Below, in pieces: positions 1-8,718 of a stretch of DNA of 17,061 nt. Numbering within the stretch: position 1 is the first letter of the stretch; every line of letters starts with the position of its first letter. A model generated the notes under the pieces. The model was not told where the DNA came from. It made no database searches and saw nothing but the letters and a program-made list of their open reading frames with translations. The position numbers and the translations under genes were made by a program. This DNA comes from DASRGL01 sp035651115 (lineage in GTDB: Bacteria > Armatimonadota > Chthonomonadetes > Chthonomonadales > Chthonomonadaceae). The DNA is taken from the NCBI GenBank assembly GCA_035651115.1, contig DASRGL010000060.1, positions 1 to 17,061 of the forward strand, read 5' to 3'.

Positions 1-33
1 TCCTCGACCCTCCCCCCAAGAACAGAGGGAGGG
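1..33. repeat. Palindromic repeat family A, copy inside a reading frame
   Basis: The core CCCCAAGAACAGAGGGAGGG matches the loop and arm of the intergenic palindrome at 835-890 (CTCCCAAGAACAGGGGGAGG). Short arms GACCCTCCC and GGGAGGG flank the AAGAACAG loop. On the minus strand it is read in frame as LLPPSVLGGGSR within the flavoprotein, just after the conserved IRTGA-like strand. The outer arms seen in the intergenic copy are not matched here, and the copy may be cut by the window edge. Confidence 0.6.
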
Positions 34-821
34 AGAAGCGAGCGCGCTGCCGCACCGGTGCGAATCTCGCCGCCATGCGCCCGCACATCCTCCGCCAGAG
101 TCTGCGTGATGCGGCCCATGCCGCCGCGCACATAGCCCCAGGCCCCCCGCAAACCAAGAACCGTTCCCAGATAGTGATGCAGCAGGACATAGGCCGTGCC
201 GGGCGTGGAGGGGCCGCCGTAGGTTCCGATCAGGCCGTCGGTAGCGAGAACGGCCTTCAATCGCTCACTGCGGAAACGGGCGTCGAGCAGGGCGCGCACG
301 CTGCCTTCCATAAAGGGCGCGTAGAGCGACTCGATCCCGTGACTTGCAAACGCGGCCCGCAGGTCGTCTTCCGTCGGCGGCTCGCGCAACATCCAGGCGT
401 CCACGACCTCCGCCGCGCGCTCGATGTCCGCCTCGAACTGAAAATAGGCGTCCACGTCTTCAGGCGTTTCGGCGCAGAAGGCTTCCAGCGCGGCGCGCGT
501 GCGGTTGGCATCGGGATAGAGGAAGAGGAAGCGGCCATCGGGGAAGGGTGCAAAGCCGGACGTTTCGCGGCGATAGACCTCAAAGCCATAGCGAGTCAGT
601 TCCAGGTCGCGGACGATCTCCGGGCGCAGGAGGCTGCACAAATACGCTGCCGTCGAGATGCGATAGCCGGGCCAGACCTCCTCCGTCACGCACGCCCCGC
701 CGACGATCTCGCGCCGCTCCAGTACCAGGACGCGCTTTCCGGCCCGCGCCAGATACGCCGCCGCAATCAGCCCGTTGTGTCCCGCCCCGATGACGATGGC
801 GTCGTAGCTCTGTTCCGGCAC
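1..821 (-). CDS. FAD-dependent oxidoreductase, PYROXD2/phytoene-desaturase-like (3' end off window)
   Basis: The frame is open from a GTG at 821 to the window edge, giving 273 residues of a family usually about 500-530 long. Residues 5-40 form the Rossmann FAD-binding motif: VIGAGHNGLIAAAYLARAG, then VLVLERREIVGGACVTEE. The following YLCSLLRPEIVRDLELTRYG and, near residue 220, STPGTAYVLLHHYLG and GAWGYVRGGMGRITQ resemble the PYROXD2 branch of the CrtI-like amine-oxidase superfamily more than true carotenoid desaturases. The expected activity is a flavin-dependent oxidation; the substrate cannot be told. GTG was chosen because AGGAG lies 8 bases upstream and homology starts at once (PEQSYDAIVIGAG). 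No signal peptide is seen, so it is probably cytoplasmic and unrelated in function to the secreted proteins upstream. A terminator-like hairpin separates it from them. The last codons run into a palindromic repeat fragment, so the C-terminal half may be altered or the gene broken. Confidence 0.85.
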   Translation of the reverse strand, partial: MPEQSYDAIVIGAGHNGLIAAAYLARAGKRVLVLERREIVGGACVTEEVWPGYRISTAAYLCSLLRPEIVRDLELTRYGFEVYRRETSGFAPFPDGRFLFLYPDANRTRAALEAFCAETPEDVDAYFQFEADIERAAEVVDAWMLREPPTEDDLRAAFASHGIESLYAPFMEGSVRALLDARFRSERLKAVLATDGLIGTYGGPSTPGTAYVLLHHYLGTVLGLRGAWGYVRGGMGRITQTLAEDVRAHGGEIRTGAAARSLLPPSVLGGRVE

Positions 822-829
822 AGCGGTTT

Positions 830-834
830 CTCCT
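830..834 (-). promoter_or_regulatory. Shine-Dalgarno AGGAG that fixes the GTG start at 821
   Basis: AGGAG followed by an 8-base spacer (AAACCGCT) and GTG. It decides the start of the flavoprotein, since no ATG in that frame precedes the FAD motif. The site touches the foot of the 835-890 palindrome, so a folded hairpin in the mRNA would end directly at the ribosome-binding site. Confidence 0.7.
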
Positions 835-890
835 GGCCCCCCACCCTGACCCTCCTCCCAAGAACAGGGGGAGGGTCAGGGTGGGGGGCC
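835..890. repeat. Palindromic repeat family A, full copy
   Basis: A perfect inverted repeat with 21-bp arms (835-855 and 870-890; outer sequence GGCCCCCCACCCTGACCC) around a loop containing AAGAACAG. Related sequence occurs at 1-33 and as a half copy at 8719-8751. It looks like a dispersed REP/MITE-like intergenic palindrome rather than a protein-coding sequence; ORFs through it give spurious peptides such as LTLLPRTGGGSGWG. It fills most of the gap between the preceding terminator-like hairpin and the flavoprotein. Confidence 0.85.
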
Positions 891-927
891 AAAAATTACC
901 CCCTCTCCCGCAGCGTGGGAGAGGGGG
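891..927 (-). terminator. Terminator-like hairpin after the 2576-residue gene
   Basis: Reading the minus strand, an 11-bp perfect stem (CCCCCTCTCCC/GGGAGAGGGGG, 7-base loop ACGCTGC) begins about 20 bases after the TAG at 949 and is followed by TAATTTTT. The G/C stem with a trailing T-run fits an intrinsic terminator. The same stem belongs to a dispersed repeat, so terminator function may be a by-product of the repeat's insertion next to AT-rich bases. Confidence 0.5.
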
Positions 928-941
928 CAGGGGGTGAGGGT
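897..941. repeat. Palindromic repeat family B
   Basis: On the minus strand this reads ACCCTCACCCCCTGCC, then CCCCTCTCCC, loop, GGGAGAGGGGG. The unit gives the typical false peptide LTPCPLSHAAGEG when translated. Such ACCCTCACCCC-type palindromes are dispersed intergenic repeats in many GC-rich environmental genomes. Only one copy of this family is in the window, directly beside the family A palindrome. The stem is perfect over 11 bp (899-909 with 917-927). Confidence 0.7.
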
Positions 942-948
942 ACAGGCG

Positions 949-3900
949 CTACGGCGTCGTGTAGAACTGCGGCGCCAGCGTCTGATAGAACAGGTCGGTG
1001 GTTCCGGCGCGCGTACTCGTCCAGAAGACCCACAGCTTGCTGCCGAACGGGTCTTTGAACGCCGAAACCTGGCCTTCGTTCTTGGCGTTGCCGACATCCA
1101 TCGCCGTGTCATGGGTCGTCTCGCCCTCGCCGGTCACGGTGATCTCATCGCCCCAGGCAATCGGAGCCTGGTTCAGCGTGTAGGTCTGGCCGTCGTCTCC
1201 CATATAGCTGATGTTGACGATGTTGCCTTCATCGGCTTCGGTGAAGTAGATGCGCCCGCGCGCCCAGTCTACTTCATACGGGCCGACCGCATGGCCCAGG
1301 ACCGCATCCGGCTGCACCGTAAGCTGTGCGATCTGCTGTCTGCCATTCGCATCCGGGGCGGTCAGCTTGAACGGACGCGGCAGGCGCACCATCAGCCGCA
1401 GGGACTTGTAGTAGATGGAGGCGGCCGCAGGCGACTTTATATCCAGGCCGCTGCCGCGATAGAGGACCCACAGGCGATCTACCGGCGGGCCGGGATGGTT
1501 ATTGTCCGGCGTGAAGTTGAAGATGACCGACGGCGAGTTCTGGCTCCAGCGTGGATTCACGCCCGTATCCAGCAGCGCGATCGGGTTCGTGCGATTGCCC
1601 TGCAGCGGCATAGCCGCGCCGGTCAGCGTGACGCCGTTGCTCAGCACCGTCGTCTGGTCGCGATTCGTGTTCAGCCGCATCACCTGCGGGACGTAGGTTG
1701 CGATCACCCGATCCTGCGGGCCGGGCGGCACGTTCGGGAAGCTGACCGTGCCGGAGCGGACATCCACGACGACCTGCCCGCCGAGCGCGGAGTCGAAGTA
1801 GACCAGCCCGGAGGCCGGGTCCAGCCGTCCCCGGCCCGAAGCCAGCGGCAGCAGCGCCCCCACGCCGTTCTTCTGGTAATCCAGCGTGATCGTTCCCTGA
1901 CGATACCAGGCGGCATCCCGTGCGGCCCAGGTCGCCGTTTTGCCGACCTGCGAGAGTATCTCTCGTTGGACTGCGGGCAGTTGTACAGCGGTCAGCGCGC
2001 CGAGCGGCGGGTCGTTTGCCGTCTGCGGCGGAACGCGGTTGATGGCATAGCGCGTCAGCAGCACCTCGACCGCCTGCCGGTTCTTCAGGACGCCCGTGTA
2101 GACCACGTCAATCGCGTCCATCACGGTCGGCGTGCCGTTCACGTTCGTCACGATCCGGCGATAGACCGGGTACGGATCGCTCTGCCAGGCCAGCGCGCCG
2201 GGCGTCGGCAGTTTCTGATCCTGGCTCCAACCGTTGGCCGGGAAACCGGCCGTCGTGTTGACGTTGTAGTAGAGCGTCGTCTGCGACTGGTTGCCCGCGT
2301 GCCAGAACAGATACAGGAACGTCTGTCCGTTATCCAGCTTGAGCAGCAGCGGCCTGGGGCTGAGTTTGGTCAGCGCCGGGTCGTTCAGGAATGAGCGCGG
2401 CTCTCCCGGTACGCCATTCACCAGAGGGGCGTAGAAGGTACGCGAGTCCTGCTGGCTCGATTGCAGGGAGGCTTGCGTGGCTCCCTGCGCCAGCTTGTCT
2501 ACCACGCCCTGCCAGAACAGCCAGGCTTCGCTATCCAGCGCGCCATCCGAGCGCACGGCCTGCGCGACTGCGGGGCTGGCGTAGCGCGTCGTCTGCGGAA
2601 CCCGCTTTCCAGGCAGGATCGGCGAACCGTTCGACTCGGCGGCGGTAGATGGGAAGAACCTGTCCAGATTGAGCGGATCGCCGTTCCCAGCATAGCCCGG
2701 ATAGGCCGTCGGCGCGGTCCACCACTGCGCCGTTGTGTCGTTGCCCCGATTCGCGAACTGGTAGTCCAGGAAGTAGAACGGCGCGTTCGGGTCGGGCTGC
2801 GTGACGGCGCTAGGCAGACTGCTATAGGCCAGTTCAAAAGGCGAATTCGCCGTCGGCGTGCCGTTCGGCTGCCGGTTCGTCGTCCAGTACAGATGGATGT
2901 TGGGTGTACTGGCATTCGCCTCGCGGAAGGCCGCCGGAAGCAGGTCGGCCCCGAACGTCTGCTGCGTGAGCGGATCAATCTGCGCCACTGTCCCTGGAGT
3001 CACGCCTTTCGTCAGGCGGGCCTCGCTCACGCGCACCTTGAGCGTTGCGGACGGATCGCTATAGGCTTCGATGGGCCGCGCCGCGTTCGGATCGGGATTG
3101 GCCGGGTCAACGTTCAGAATGCCGTCCCCATCCGTGCCGAGCGCCGCGCCGGAGCCGGAAGCTTGTACCCACTCGCGCCACTGTATCGGCACATTGTCCT
3201 CGTAGGCGAAGACCGGATTGGAGTAGGTTCCGATAGGCGTTCCGAGCGGGATTGCGACGCCGATCTGTGGCGGTTGGAATTGCTTCAGCACATCCGGGTC
3301 CGTAGGCAAGAACGCATACGGCTTTGCCGGAACCGTGACGGTCGGCCCCTGCGTATCGCCGGGGCGCGGCTTGATGGCGACCGGGCGCGGCTGGAAGCCC
3401 GCCGTCCAGCCGTCGCTCGTCAGTCCGGCGGCGTTGATGCCCTCCGCCGTGACCGCCGGGTTGGCAAGGCCGCTTCCCCATAGATCGCGCTCGACCTGGC
3501 TTGGATTCGAGTTGGTCTGGTTGGCATGGTCGAACGAGGTGACGATGCCGATGTTGCCCGGATACCCGTTCTGCGCAAACGGCAGCGCGAAGAGGGGCAG
3601 GTTATCTGCCGCCTGATCGCTTGCCAGCCGCGCCGACGCCGCCACGTTCGCAGGCGGGTTGTCGGTGAGCGAAGAGATATTGACCTGGGAACCGGGGATG
3701 CCTTTCGCCTTAGCGATGCGCAGGTTCACCAGATTCACGTTGCTCTCGCTGATCAGCGTGAAGGGCCGGAAGAAGTCGCCGAACCCGGTCTCGCTGTTCC
3801 AGGGCGAAGCCTGGGTGGTATACGGCCCCACACCCGTTGGCGCGAAGATCGAGCCGCCGCTGGCGGTATCGCTGTAGCCGGTTCCGTGCGGCTCGCGGCC

Positions 3901-6900
3901 GAGGTCTATCGTCTGCTCCGTCATCCGCAACCGGAAGGTAGGCGGTACGGACAGGCCGACCTCCACCGCACGGTACGCCTCCGGGATCGTCGAGGCGCCG
4001 ACTTCCGTAGAGTCGTAGAAGGCGTACTCCTTGCTATAGGCGGGCGGCTTCGCCGTCGTGTTGGCGGGCCGCGCCACCACCAGAATCTCCGAGGTGTAGC
4101 CCGCCGCCGGGAACGCCCGCGCATCGCCCGCCGCGACCGGCTGGCCGGAACTCATCACCATCGGGCCGATGATCGGGTCCGTATTGCCGTTCGCGCCGCG
4201 CACCCTGCCGCTGATGTCGGTCAGGCTGCCGCCGAACGTCTTGCCGCCGAACGTCACGACGCCGCGATTGATGTTGGCGGGCTGGTACTTCGGTACGGAG
4301 ACCGTCAGTTCCGCCGGAGTCGGGTTCGCCAACCGGTTCTGCGGATTATCCATGTCGCCGGTCGGCGGATTCAGCGGCACATCGGCCTCCGTCGCCTCCG
4401 AGCCGTTGATCTTGACGCTGAGCGCGCTCGACGGGATACTCGGATAGTCCGGCGATTCCTGATCGTCGGTGGGCATCGTCTCCCAGGGCAGCGGGTTCAG
4501 GACAGACGCCGCGCCGCCGCGGAACCGCAGCGAATGGGCGAAGATAGTCGCGCTCACCTTCCTGCCGATCGTCCACATGTTGCTGCGGTCTATCAGGTAG
4601 AAGGCTGGCGCGCGGTTGCCGTTGTTATCCAGCGCCGTATAGGAGGCGGAAGAGCCGTCCTGGATCATGTCAATCGGCGCGAACAGCGCCTTGATCGCGT
4701 CGGCGACGGTGGAGTTGTAGCGGAGCAGGCGGTTGCCGTTGCCCAGGACTTCCCGCTTGTCCGCCAGCGTATTGACATCCGGCCTGTTGCTCCAGCCGAT
4801 GATGCCCGGCTGGTTCTGCGTCATATCGCTATCGTACAGGCCGCGTATCGAGAGCGCCAGCGGATGTGTCATGTAGAAGGTGCGGGACGGCTGCGCTTCC
4901 AGCGTGTTGCTCGTGTCCGCGTTCGGCACGCTCAGACCCTCGTAGTCGCGCTGGCCGAGCGCCAGCGTGTTCGACTCTTTGCGGTCGGTCGTGAAGCCGC
5001 CTGCGGCCCCCAGCGGGATATTGGGCTGCTGTATCTGCGCCCGCGCCGTGATCTGGTAGCCGGCGCTGCCCGGCAGAAGCGCGTTCTGCGCGTCCGGGAT
5101 GATCGGTATCTTGACTTTGGCGACCCAGGGATAGGCGCCGTTATTTCCGGTAAATACCTGCTCCGTGCCTCCCGCATTGAAGCCGCGAATCCGAATCTGA
5201 CCAAGTTCCCCGTCCGTGATGCCGAGGTCGTCGGGCATGGGGAAGTTTCGGCCCGGACGCTCAAGAACGGCAGGAACCGTGACGGTAAACGGCTGGGTCG
5301 TCTGGTTAGGCCGCGTAAACGTGAAGGTCACGGTCACGGTCGGCAGTCCCGGCGATCCATCCGCTTCCGGCGTCTGCGCATGGTAGACGCCGTAGGCCGC
5401 CACGTAGAGCTGATCGCCCCAGTCGGAGAAGATGGGTTCCAGGTTCAGCGCCCCTGCCGTCGGTTCTCCCAGCAGCGGGTTGAGCGTCCGTATGAACCCT
5501 GTGCCGTTCTCTTTGTGCGCGGGAGTCGCCTGGTTGCCCCAGTTCGGAGAGGCGGGCGTCAGCATGAAGCGATCCCAGTCTTCCTTCTTATAGATGTCCA
5601 GGCCGCGCAGGTCAATGCTGGTATAGCCGACGCCGAAACCGTATTCCGGCGGTTCACCCGACCCGACAGTATCCGTACCGGTGCTATAGGCCCGCAACTG
5701 CCCGCCTTCGTCTCCCTCCACGAGAACGCCATTGGAGAGAATGGCGGAGGCGCTGCGGGGCATCGTCGTCTCGCGATGCCGCCACAGGACTTCGAGGAAG
5801 TTCTGCGGCCCGCCTGCGGTCAGGGCGATAGGATCGGCGCGCAAGGCCCAGATCGCGCCGTCGTCATCGGCAAAGATGAGGGCGGGATGCTGCGCGGCCC
5901 CGTTATCCGAGGCCAGCCCTCTCATGCCGGTGATGAGCGAGAGAATGGGCGTGCTGCGGGAGTTGGCTCCTGTTGAGGTCGTGCCAGAGGCCACGAGCGT
6001 CGTTTTGCCGTTCGCGCCCGTCGCGTTGAGGGCCAGTATCTTGCCGCTGACCCCTTGCAGCACATAGCACATATCCGGCAGGCCCGTCCCGATCTGCGTT
6101 CCATCCACGACGACCGGCGCGGTTCCGTTGAACCCGTTCGTCAACGGCTGTGTCGTGTCGTTCGGATCATCGGAGTTGGCGTTCGGCGGGTTTGCCGACG
6201 GGAACGGCGGATTGTCCGTCCAGGGATAGACCCAGGTGAGCGTGTTCGTAATCGGGAACGTGCCGGTCGCCGGGGTCTCGTTGACGGCATAGACGCGCCC
6301 GCCGCAGGTGAAATAGATGTTCCCCTTGAAGATGGCCGCCGTGCTGAGCGCCGTGCCGAGTGACTTGCCGGGGCCGGGATAGAGCCAGTTCAGACGCTCC
6401 GTGAAGTTGGGAACGCCGTTGACGATCAGCGTCGCGTTATCGTGCGCCGGGACGACCGCGTAGAGATGGCCGTCCGCCGAGCCGATGATCACCGGCGCGT
6501 TCGTGGCGGCAGGATTCTGCGTGGGCGATGATGGGAACGCGCCTTTGGCGGGATCGTCATCAGGAACCGGCGCTTGCGTGTTGGCAGCGGAGACATAGCG
6601 CCACTTGTCCGCTCCGAAGCGCGGCCACGTCCAGATACGTTGCGTCGTTCCCGGAATGTTCGCAACGCCGTTGAACGGATTATGGTTGTCGGTCGCATTA
6701 TATGTGAAATCGCCGCGGCCGCCCGCATCGAAGGCGTAGATACGCCCGTTCATGTTGCCGACGATGAGCAGTTGCGCCCCGTTGGGATTGGTCGGATCGT
6801 CCGTAATCAGCGGCGAAGCCTGCACGCCGCCGAACTCCGGCAACTGCGTGTTCGCCCGAACGATGAGCGCATTGTTGTTCAGTTGCAGGTCGCCGTCGTA

Positions 6901-8679
6901 GTAGGTGACGTTGCTGGTTCCCGTGCCAACGGCGCTGTCCGCGCCGTACCCAAAGGCCGGATATATGCTTGTACGCGCCGGGTAGGTGTTCGGCAGGTTG
7001 TTCGGCAGCGTATAGTTCGGATCGTAGTACTGCGGCGCGGTGTTGGGCGGCAGGTTCGTCGCCAGCGTCGTGTCGTTGCGCGCCGGGCGATAGGACGGAT
7101 AGACCCAGTAGGCCCAGGTGAACTTGGTAGCCTGGTTGTCGAAGGTGGTAAAACCGCCATGCGGGTCGAGCGCGTAGACGCGGCCCAGCGAGCCGTCCAG
7201 ATTGGTCGTCACGAAGAAGACCATCGGGCGCGTGACACCGTCGCGGCAGCGCACGTTCGCCAGCAGCGGAGAGGCGCTGGCGGTTCCCGCGTTGTCGTCG
7301 GGGACGCCAACATATCTCCATCGGAGGCGGTCGGCGGCAGGCGTCGCTCCGCCAGTCGTGTTGCCCGGCCGGTTGTCCACGCAGTAGAAGACCGGGGCCG
7401 TCGAGGTCGCGGTCGGATCGGCGATAGGCGGATTGGCGCCATTCGCATCCGTCACCGGCAGCGTCGGGTTCTTCGCCGAGCGGATGGTCGTATCGTCCAC
7501 CACCTGCTCGCGGGCGAAGTAGAAGACCGGGAAGACGCCCGGAGCCACCGGCGGGTTCTGCGTCAGATTGGACGTGCTGACGGCAGGGCCGAGAATGCGG
7601 CCCTGGTTGGTCGTCGGCGTGAAGCGCACGGCGTCCGCCGTGACGATGGGCGTCTGCGTGTACGGGCTGTTTGCGCCGAGCGTGATGTCGTCGGGCGTCA
7701 GCGAATAGAGCGTAACGGTGATCGGGTTCGTACCGTCGTAGGGAACCGCCGCCGGGCCGAGGCTGCCGCCGTGAATGCGGATCCAACCCTTCTGGCTCAG
7801 GTCTACCAGGAAGATGCGGCTGGTGACCGGGTCGGTCGGGTTCGCCCCCCAGCTAAGGCGCACGAAGGCGCGCAGCACGTTCGGATGCGCGACGAGGTTG
7901 CCGTTCTGATCCGCGATCTGCGTGCCGTCGCCGGGAGAGTAGATGTCCACGAAGTAGCGGCCTACCGGCAAGGGGACGACATTGTTGTTTGCATCCGTGT
8001 ACTGCGTGCCGGAGGTCCAGACCGCCGTGGGCTGCCCCCCGATGGCCGTCGTGTTGAGCGTCTGGTGGACGGCGTTGTAGACGTAGGAGGGCGCGTTCGG
8101 CAGCTGAGCCAGTTCCGCAGGAGTGGCCGGGCCGGTATTGCCCGTGCCGCGCGTCACGATGAAATCGTTGTGCTTGGCAAAGACATAGGCATAGTCATTT
8201 GTATACGCCTGCGTTGTGTCCGTCGCATACGAGTAGCCGGGGAAGGGCGCGCGGTTGGCCGGGGCCGGGAATGTCCACGTGCCGATATTGGGCCGCAACT
8301 GCGCGGTCGAATTGGCCGGCTCGACCGGGCCGGTCGGGGCCGCCGTCGTGACGCCCACCGGGCCTTTGGGCTTATTGCCGTCCGGATTCGGGTTGTCTAC
8401 GATGACCACCACGCCCAGGTCGCGCGTCGGCGGATAGACCCACTTGCGCGCTGCGTTGCCGGGGCTGTTCTTGAAGGCCGCGCCCTGCTTGGCGAGGAAA
8501 TCGTTGTAGCCCTGGCGCAGCGCCGGCGGGTTCACGCCAGGAGCGGAGTTGATCCCGCCCCGGTCGAGCAGCCAGTCTATACTGGTAATCGGGAGTTGCG
8601 CCTGTGCCGCGAGGCCCAGCAGCAGGGCCGCCGCACACAACATCCCTCTCAACATAAAGAGCGCACTTCGGTGCCTCAT
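949..8679 (-). CDS. Giant secreted protein with PQQ-like beta-propeller and repeated FW/LYY modules (2576 aa)
   Basis: Residues 1-28 are a clear signal peptide: basic MRHRS, hydrophobic core, likely cleavage after AQA. Residues about 200-255 (LPVGRYFVDIYSPGDGT) resemble a golvesin/carbohydrate-binding-like beta fold. About 490-1000 holds at least seven PQQ-like propeller blades, e.g. GRVYALDPHGG, NMNGRIYAFDAGG, SADGHLYAVVP, GGRVYAVNETP, SGKILALNATG, DDGAIWALRADP and EGGQLRAYSTG. From 1100 on it is Ig/Fn3-like beta sequence, with an IDLGREPHG...FTLISESNVNL stretch near 1592-1650 recalling ASPM/HYDIN-like Ig domains. The C-terminal third repeats an aromatic module (KLWVFWTSTRAGTTDLFY near 2548). 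A TDGDGILNVD loop near 1849 may bind calcium. It is expected outside the cell or at the surface, probably as a structural or adhesive protein; no catalytic site is recognised. The ATG at 8679 was preferred over an upstream in-frame start at 8922 because that extension lies in a repeat, and because of a good RBS and the signal peptide. Confidence 0.85.
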   Translation of the reverse strand: MRHRSALFMLRGMLCAAALLLGLAAQAQLPITSIDWLLDRGGINSAPGVNPPALRQGYNDFLAKQGAAFKNSPGNAARKWVYPPTRDLGVVVIVDNPNPDGNKPKGPVGVTTAAPTGPVEPANSTAQLRPNIGTWTFPAPANRAPFPGYSYATDTTQAYTNDYAYVFAKHNDFIVTRGTGNTGPATPAELAQLPNAPSYVYNAVHQTLNTTAIGGQPTAVWTSGTQYTDANNNVVPLPVGRYFVDIYSPGDGTQIADQNGNLVAHPNVLRAFVRLSWGANPTDPVTSRIFLVDLSQKGWIRIHGGSLGPAAVPYDGTNPITVTLYSLTPDDITLGANSPYTQTPIVTADAVRFTPTTNQGRILGPAVSTSNLTQNPPVAPGVFPVFYFAREQVVDDTTIRSAKNPTLPVTDANGANPPIADPTATSTAPVFYCVDNRPGNTTGGATPAADRLRWRYVGVPDDNAGTASASPLLANVRCRDGVTRPMVFFVTTNLDGSLGRVYALDPHGGFTTFDNQATKFTWAYWVYPSYRPARNDTTLATNLPPNTAPQYYDPNYTLPNNLPNTYPARTSIYPAFGYGADSAVGTGTSNVTYYDGDLQLNNNALIVRANTQLPEFGGVQASPLITDDPTNPNGAQLLIVGNMNGRIYAFDAGGRGDFTYNATDNHNPFNGVANIPGTTQRIWTWPRFGADKWRYVSAANTQAPVPDDDPAKGAFPSSPTQNPAATNAPVIIGSADGHLYAVVPAHDNATLIVNGVPNFTERLNWLYPGPGKSLGTALSTAAIFKGNIYFTCGGRVYAVNETPATGTFPITNTLTWVYPWTDNPPFPSANPPNANSDDPNDTTQPLTNGFNGTAPVVVDGTQIGTGLPDMCYVLQGVSGKILALNATGANGKTTLVASGTTSTGANSRSTPILSLITGMRGLASDNGAAQHPALIFADDDGAIWALRADPIALTAGGPQNFLEVLWRHRETTMPRSASAILSNGVLVEGDEGGQLRAYSTGTDTVGSGEPPEYGFGVGYTSIDLRGLDIYKKEDWDRFMLTPASPNWGNQATPAHKENGTGFIRTLNPLLGEPTAGALNLEPIFSDWGDQLYVAAYGVYHAQTPEADGSPGLPTVTVTFTFTRPNQTTQPFTVTVPAVLERPGRNFPMPDDLGITDGELGQIRIRGFNAGGTEQVFTGNNGAYPWVAKVKIPIIPDAQNALLPGSAGYQITARAQIQQPNIPLGAAGGFTTDRKESNTLALGQRDYEGLSVPNADTSNTLEAQPSRTFYMTHPLALSIRGLYDSDMTQNQPGIIGWSNRPDVNTLADKREVLGNGNRLLRYNSTVADAIKALFAPIDMIQDGSSASYTALDNNGNRAPAFYLIDRSNMWTIGRKVSATIFAHSLRFRGGAASVLNPLPWETMPTDDQESPDYPSIPSSALSVKINGSEATEADVPLNPPTGDMDNPQNRLANPTPAELTVSVPKYQPANINRGVVTFGGKTFGGSLTDISGRVRGANGNTDPIIGPMVMSSGQPVAAGDARAFPAAGYTSEILVVARPANTTAKPPAYSKEYAFYDSTEVGASTIPEAYRAVEVGLSVPPTFRLRMTEQTIDLGREPHGTGYSDTASGGSIFAPTGVGPYTTQASPWNSETGFGDFFRPFTLISESNVNLVNLRIAKAKGIPGSQVNISSLTDNPPANVAASARLASDQAADNLPLFALPFAQNGYPGNIGIVTSFDHANQTNSNPSQVERDLWGSGLANPAVTAEGINAAGLTSDGWTAGFQPRPVAIKPRPGDTQGPTVTVPAKPYAFLPTDPDVLKQFQPPQIGVAIPLGTPIGTYSNPVFAYEDNVPIQWREWVQASGSGAALGTDGDGILNVDPANPDPNAARPIEAYSDPSATLKVRVSEARLTKGVTPGTVAQIDPLTQQTFGADLLPAAFREANASTPNIHLYWTTNRQPNGTPTANSPFELAYSSLPSAVTQPDPNAPFYFLDYQFANRGNDTTAQWWTAPTAYPGYAGNGDPLNLDRFFPSTAAESNGSPILPGKRVPQTTRYASPAVAQAVRSDGALDSEAWLFWQGVVDKLAQGATQASLQSSQQDSRTFYAPLVNGVPGEPRSFLNDPALTKLSPRPLLLKLDNGQTFLYLFWHAGNQSQTTLYYNVNTTAGFPANGWSQDQKLPTPGALAWQSDPYPVYRRIVTNVNGTPTVMDAIDVVYTGVLKNRQAVEVLLTRYAINRVPPQTANDPPLGALTAVQLPAVQREILSQVGKTATWAARDAAWYRQGTITLDYQKNGVGALLPLASGRGRLDPASGLVYFDSALGGQVVVDVRSGTVSFPNVPPGPQDRVIATYVPQVMRLNTNRDQTTVLSNGVTLTGAAMPLQGNRTNPIALLDTGVNPRWSQNSPSVIFNFTPDNNHPGPPVDRLWVLYRGSGLDIKSPAAASIYYKSLRLMVRLPRPFKLTAPDANGRQQIAQLTVQPDAVLGHAVGPYEVDWARGRIYFTEADEGNIVNISYMGDDGQTYTLNQAPIAWGDEITVTGEGETTHDTAMDVGNAKNEGQVSAFKDPFGSKLWVFWTSTRAGTTDLFYQTLAPQFYTTP

Positions 8680-8686
8680 GAACGTA

Positions 8687-8694
8687 TCCTTCTT
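8687..8694 (-). promoter_or_regulatory. Shine-Dalgarno AAGAAGGA deciding the start at 8679
   Basis: AAGAAGGA with a 7-base spacer (TACGTTC) to ATG. Together with the signal peptide that begins at this ATG it rules out the 81-residue longer reading frame that starts inside repeat DNA at 8922. Confidence 0.75.
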
Positions 8695-8718
8695 CTGACG
8701 AACTTGACTGCGTGCATT

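Noticed and set aside
934..2394. 486-codon plus-strand open frame
   Set aside because: Antisense shadow of the C-terminal region of the 2576-aa protein, with no family resemblance.
3526..5976. Long open frame (816 codons) on the plus strand opposite the 2576-aa gene
   Set aside because: Arg-rich, low-complexity translation with no signal peptide or recognisable motif, lying wholly antisense to a gene with clear domains; a product of GC-rich codon bias.
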